The notes under the pieces: model-generated
What the model saw: only the letters and a program-made list of their open reading frames with translations
The model's database searches: none
Told to the model about the DNA's origin: nothing
Part shown: positions 61,079 through 64,000 of the stretch, in pieces
How the letters are laid out: every line of letters starts with the position of its first letter
How positions within the stretch are numbered: position 1 is the stretch's first letter
Translations under genes and position numbers: made by a program
Source of the DNA: UBA4971 sp029551185
GTDB lineage: Bacteria > Bacillota > SHA-98 > UBA4971
Direction: 5' to 3'
Length of the DNA stretch: 64,000 nt
Assembly: GCA_035593725.1 (NCBI GenBank)
Contig: DAOSZN010000008.1
Coordinates: 16,298 to 80,297, forward strand

Positions 61079-62616
61079 GTCAGCGCCTCCTCGTCTTGGA
61101 CGTCCAGGACGCCTGCCATTAACAGTCCAATGTGTTCAATATTCCATTCATCGCGGTTTAGCGTTCCCATGATCTTTCCTGCAAACATTATCGCTATCCT
61201 GTCAGATAAGCGAATCAGTTCGTCCAGGTCCTCAGATATCAGGAGAATCGCCACCCCCTGGTTACGTTGGTTAACAAGGATGCTTCTGATAGCCTCCGCA
61301 GCGCCGATATCAAGGCCCCTTGTAGGATAAGCCGCTACCAATAGCTTCGGATCTGACGAGATTTCTCGTCCCAAGAGTAATTTCTGGGCATTGCCCCCGG
61401 ACAGTAAGCGGGCAGCGCTGTGGATTCCAGCGGTTTTCACTTGAAAACGCTCCACCAATTCTTTTGCGTGACGTTTGGCAGCGTCATAGTCTATAAAAGG
61501 TCCTTTGGACATGACAGGTGAGCGATACGACTTTAAGATAATATTGTCCACGATGCTCAAATTCGGCGCCATGCCTGTTCCATACCTGTCTTCAGGGACA
61601 TAGCTTACTCCGCTGTCTATGATCTCAAGCGGAGTCTTGTTGGTTATGTTTTGTCCGTGAAGGGATATGGTTCCAGAGTGCGTTCTTCTGAGACCTGTGA
61701 TGACTTCGGTGAGTTCTCGTTGTCCGTTTCCGGCGACACCGGCAATTCCCAGGATCTCTCCTGCCCTGACCTGAAGAGAAACCCCGTCCAGTGCTATAGT
61801 CCCGCGATCCCCGTAAGCGGTGACACCGGAAAGCGTAAGGACAGGTTCTGAATGAAGCGAGTCCTTCTCCGGAAGAGTTGCAGAATGTTCCTTGCCTACC
61901 ATAAGGCTGGCCAGCTGTCTTGATGTTACATCCTTCTTGTTCACGGTCGCTGCCACGCGGCCTCCACGGAGTACTGTTACCCTGTCTGCAACGTGCATTA
62001 CTTCATCCAGTTTATGGGTGATGAATATTATGGATCGTCCTGTTGCTTTCATACGGTCAAGTGTGGCGAAGAGTTCCCGTGCTTCCTGAGGGGTAAGCAC
62101 TGCTGTGGGTTCATCAAGGATGAGGACGTCAGCCCCGCGATACAGCATCTTTACAATCTCAACCCGCTGTTGCTCTCCTACGGACAACTGCCAGATTTCC
62201 GCCCGGGGATCCAGTTGAAGGCCGTATTTTTTGGATAGAGTTGCGACTTCGTCTTCAATAGCAGTCATATCTAAGCGGAATCGGGGAGTTGACATCCCCA
62301 GGGTTATGTTTTCAGCTACAGAAAAATTCTCCACCAGACGAAAATGCTGGTGGACCATGCCGATTCCTGCTTCTATCGCATGTCTCGGCGAGCCGATCTG
62401 TATCCTTTTGCCTTTTACGAAAATATCTCCTTCATCAGGCTTGTAAAGTCCGGACAGGATGTTCATAAGAGTACTCTTTCCAGCCCCGTTTTCACCGAGC
62501 AGCGCATGGATTTCACCGCAACTTACACTAAAGTTTATGTTCTCATTGGCCAGCACACCAGGGAAGCGTTTAGTAATTCCATGCATTTCAATGATATTAT
62601 TTTCATTTTGAGGCAT
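61075..62616 (-). CDS. Nucleoside-type ABC transporter ATPase, duplicated ABC (NupO/YufO family)
   Basis: 513 residues from the ATG at 62616 with GGAGGGTGG upstream; a longer frame to 62655 runs through the intercistronic hairpin. First ABC half: GENGAGKST, VHQHFRLVENFSV, LSVGEQQRVEIVK, LILDEPTAVL, FITHKLDEV. Second half: GVAGNGQRE (degenerate Walker A as usual), LSGGNAQKLLLGRE, LLVAAYPTRGLD, LLISEDLDEL. It drives import with the two permeases. Confidence 0.95.
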   Translation of the reverse strand: MPQNENNIIEMHGITKRFPGVLANENINFSVSCGEIHALLGENGAGKSTLMNILSGLYKPDEGDIFVKGKRIQIGSPRHAIEAGIGMVHQHFRLVENFSVAENITLGMSTPRFRLDMTAIEDEVATLSKKYGLQLDPRAEIWQLSVGEQQRVEIVKMLYRGADVLILDEPTAVLTPQEARELFATLDRMKATGRSIIFITHKLDEVMHVADRVTVLRGGRVAATVNKKDVTSRQLASLMVGKEHSATLPEKDSLHSEPVLTLSGVTAYGDRGTIALDGVSLQVRAGEILGIAGVAGNGQRELTEVITGLRRTHSGTISLHGQNITNKTPLEIIDSGVSYVPEDRYGTGMAPNLSIVDNIILKSYRSPVMSKGPFIDYDAAKRHAKELVERFQVKTAGIHSAARLLSGGNAQKLLLGREISSDPKLLVAAYPTRGLDIGAAEAIRSILVNQRNQGVAILLISEDLDELIRLSDRIAIMFAGKIMGTLNRDEWNIEHIGLLMAGVLDVQDEEALT

Positions 62617-62637
62617 TTGCCACCCTCCACGTTGAAG

Positions 62638-62668
62638 GGGAAGGCCGACAGGCATCGTCGGCCTTCCC
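62638..62668 (-). promoter_or_regulatory. Intercistronic stem-loop between BMP binding protein and ATPase
   Basis: GGGAAGGCCGA (62638-62648) and TCGGCCTTCCC (62658-62668) form a perfect 11-bp stem with a 9-nt loop, without U-run on the transcribed strand. Confidence 0.72.
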
Positions 62669-62721
62669 TAGTCATGGCAGCTCACAAAGAAATGGTTGCA
62701 GAGTAATCTTGCAGTGATTTC

Positions 62722-63810
62722 TTAGTTGAGCGTACCTTCTACTCCTTCGACGAACCAGTCGAAGCTGAGAAGCTCTTGATCAGTCATTACTTGCCCCGGT
62801 TTTACCCTTTCTACGCCCTTATTGTCTTTAATTGGCCCTTCGAATACTTTGAACTTACCTTGAGCTATTTCGCTCTTCTTTTTGATGACAAGTTCTTTGA
62901 CATCTTCCGGAACCATCGGGCCGTACGGGCCAATATCGACTACTGCATCCTCCAAACCACCCCAATAGTCATACGGGGACTTCCAGGTTCCGTTGCGTAC
63001 TGCCTCAACACAGTCCACATAGAACGGGCCCCAGTTCCATACTGGGTTGGTAAGCACGGCGTTAGGTGCGAATTGCCTCATGTCAGTGTTATAACCAATG
63101 CCGTATACCCCTGCTTCTCCTGCAGCTTGCTGAGGGGCAGGGCTGTTTTGGTGCTGAGCAATGACATCGCAACCTGCCTCGATGAGGCTCTTCGCAGCAT
63201 CCTTTTCTCTGGCTGGGTCATACCAGGTGTTTGTCCAAACGACTTTCACTTTGGCTTTGGGATTCACGCTTCGTACCCCGAGAGTAAACGCGTTAATACC
63301 TCTGACTACTTCAGGAATGGGCATAGCGGCAACATATCCGATAAGATTGGATTCTGTCATTTTTCCTGCAACCATACCTGTAAGATATCTTGCTTGATAT
63401 ATTCTACCGAAGTATATACCGACATTTTCTGCGGTTTTAAATCCTGTATTATGCATGAAGATTACATCTGGATAGCGTGTGGCGACGGAGTGGACGAAAT
63501 CCATGTAGCCAAAGCTGCAAGCGAAGATAACCTTGCAGCCTGCTTCTGCCAGTTGGGTCAAAACTCTCTCAGCGTCACTTGATTCCGGTACATTCTCTAC
63601 GTAAACAGTCTCAACGTAAGGCAATTTCTCCATGAGGTGCAGTCTGCCTCTGTTGTGTTCATAAGCCCATCCCATATCTCCGACAGGACTGGAATAGATA
63701 AAACCGACCTTCATCTTGTCCGAGGCTGCTGATATCCCACTAATCCCAAGAGTAAGCACTGACAACATGGTGATCACGCAAACCAAAACAGTCCACCTTC
63801 GGAATTTCAC
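62722..63810 (-). CDS. BMP-family ABC substrate-binding protein
   Basis: 362 residues, GTG start behind AAAAGGAGGAAG. Signal peptide (about 1-28, ending ISAAS) without lipobox, unusual because most Firmicute BMP proteins are lipoproteins. Class motifs: VGFIYSSPVGDMGWAYEHNRG, VIFACSFGYMD, HNTGFKTAENVGIYFGRIYQARYLTGMVAG, VVRGINAFTLGVRSVNP, VWNWGPFYVDCVEAV. It captures purine nucleosides or a related ligand for the NupOPQ-type complex. Head of the leftward operon. Confidence 0.93.
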   Translation of the reverse strand: MKFRRWTVLVCVITMLSVLTLGISGISAASDKMKVGFIYSSPVGDMGWAYEHNRGRLHLMEKLPYVETVYVENVPESSDAERVLTQLAEAGCKVIFACSFGYMDFVHSVATRYPDVIFMHNTGFKTAENVGIYFGRIYQARYLTGMVAGKMTESNLIGYVAAMPIPEVVRGINAFTLGVRSVNPKAKVKVVWTNTWYDPAREKDAAKSLIEAGCDVIAQHQNSPAPQQAAGEAGVYGIGYNTDMRQFAPNAVLTNPVWNWGPFYVDCVEAVRNGTWKSPYDYWGGLEDAVVDIGPYGPMVPEDVKELVIKKKSEIAQGKFKVFEGPIKDNKGVERVKPGQVMTDQELLSFDWFVEGVEGTLN

Positions 63811-63907
63811 GACGGCTTCCTCCTTTTAAGTTGTTTACATGTAGTCGGTTAAGCTGGCTGATAGATTCGTTGTGGCTCCATACCCCCCCCAACTGTTGTC
63901 TTGTCTT

Positions 63908-63913
63908 ATTATA
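63908..63913 (-). promoter_or_regulatory. Candidate -10 element upstream of the BMP operon
   Basis: TATAAT on the minus strand, about 100 nt before the GTG start. No good -35 hexamer is seen 16-18 nt upstream, so the call is weak. Confidence 0.25.
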
Positions 63914-64000
63914 TTTCCCAGTACGACTAATACTGTTTTAATTCGGCGCACACTGAAAAAATCCTTCCAAGATGTAGTATAAGTTTACATAAATTGAGGT

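Noticed and set aside
63883..63890. C8 tract in the leader of the BMP operon as a phase-variation switch
   Set aside because: Only eight bases, in an untranslated leader, and no similar tracts at other surface genes in the window.
1..64000. CRISPR arrays, transposons, tRNA or rRNA genes
   Set aside because: No regular direct-repeat array, transposase motifs, or tRNA/rRNA-like sequence other than the tRNA-like ends of tmRNA was seen.

Overview
The window looks like chromosome of a spore-forming Bacillota (Firmicutes) bacterium of moderate GC. The evidence is an spmA-spmB pair, whiA, sigma-54 (rpoN), rapZ-yvcK, a cggR-led glycolytic operon, and strong GGAGG-type ribosome sites with many TTG/GTG starts. 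The solute-binding proteins carry cleavable signal peptides without a convincing lipobox, which is unusual for a one-membrane Firmicute. A two-membrane spore-forming lineage (Limnochordia-like or similar) would explain this, but that is inference. No phage, transposase, CRISPR array or tRNA cluster was seen.

Region 1 (1-14 kb) is storage-glucan, amino-sugar and cell-cycle housekeeping. A GH57 glucan-branching-type enzyme (cut by the window edge) and a DUF4912 protein run left. They are divergent from a second GH57 enzyme. Then comes a rightward run: PHP phosphoesterase, GlcNAc-type kinase, nagA, nagB, rapZ and yvcK. The sporulation pair spmA-spmB lies in the opposite direction between yvcK and whiA. 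rpoN follows.

Region 2 (14-29 kb) is core metabolism. cggR-gap-pgk-tpiA-eno is preceded by a sequence with the exact spacing of the CggR operator. Then come secG, a membrane pyrophosphatase, an HD-domain protein, smpB and tmRNA (tag ANNDYAYAA). A DmpA-type peptidase, a GH13 alpha-amylase-family enzyme and a DctA/GltP-type carboxylate symporter follow. Neither gpmI nor rnr is in its usual place.

Region 3 (28.7-64 kb) is an accessory block for uptake and catabolism of sugars, sugar acids and probably phosphorylated compounds. It holds a lipoprotein, a YjjG-type phosphatase, a ferredoxin-domain aldo/keto reductase with a LarA-family racemase, and an Rbs-type ABC importer. The main cluster (36.7-49.9 kb, leftward) contains an Fe3+/AfuABC-type ABC importer with two about 80 % identical binding proteins, a secreted Kelch-metallophosphoesterase, a PfkB kinase, three TIM-barrel isomerases/epimerases and an RpiR regulator. 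A second importer of the same class is linked to a GntR regulator and two Gfo/Idh dehydrogenases (50.2-57.1 kb). Last are a secreted phosphodiesterase/nucleotide pyrophosphatase-family enzyme and a BMP-type nucleoside ABC importer (57.3-63.8 kb).

How the parts may work together (inference): two extracytoplasmic phosphatases release or trim phosphorylated substrates, the ABC systems import the products, and cytoplasmic isomerases, dehydrogenases and a kinase feed them into central metabolism under RpiR and GntR control. Every binding-protein gene is followed by a strong intercistronic stem-loop, as expected if its transcript is kept in excess.
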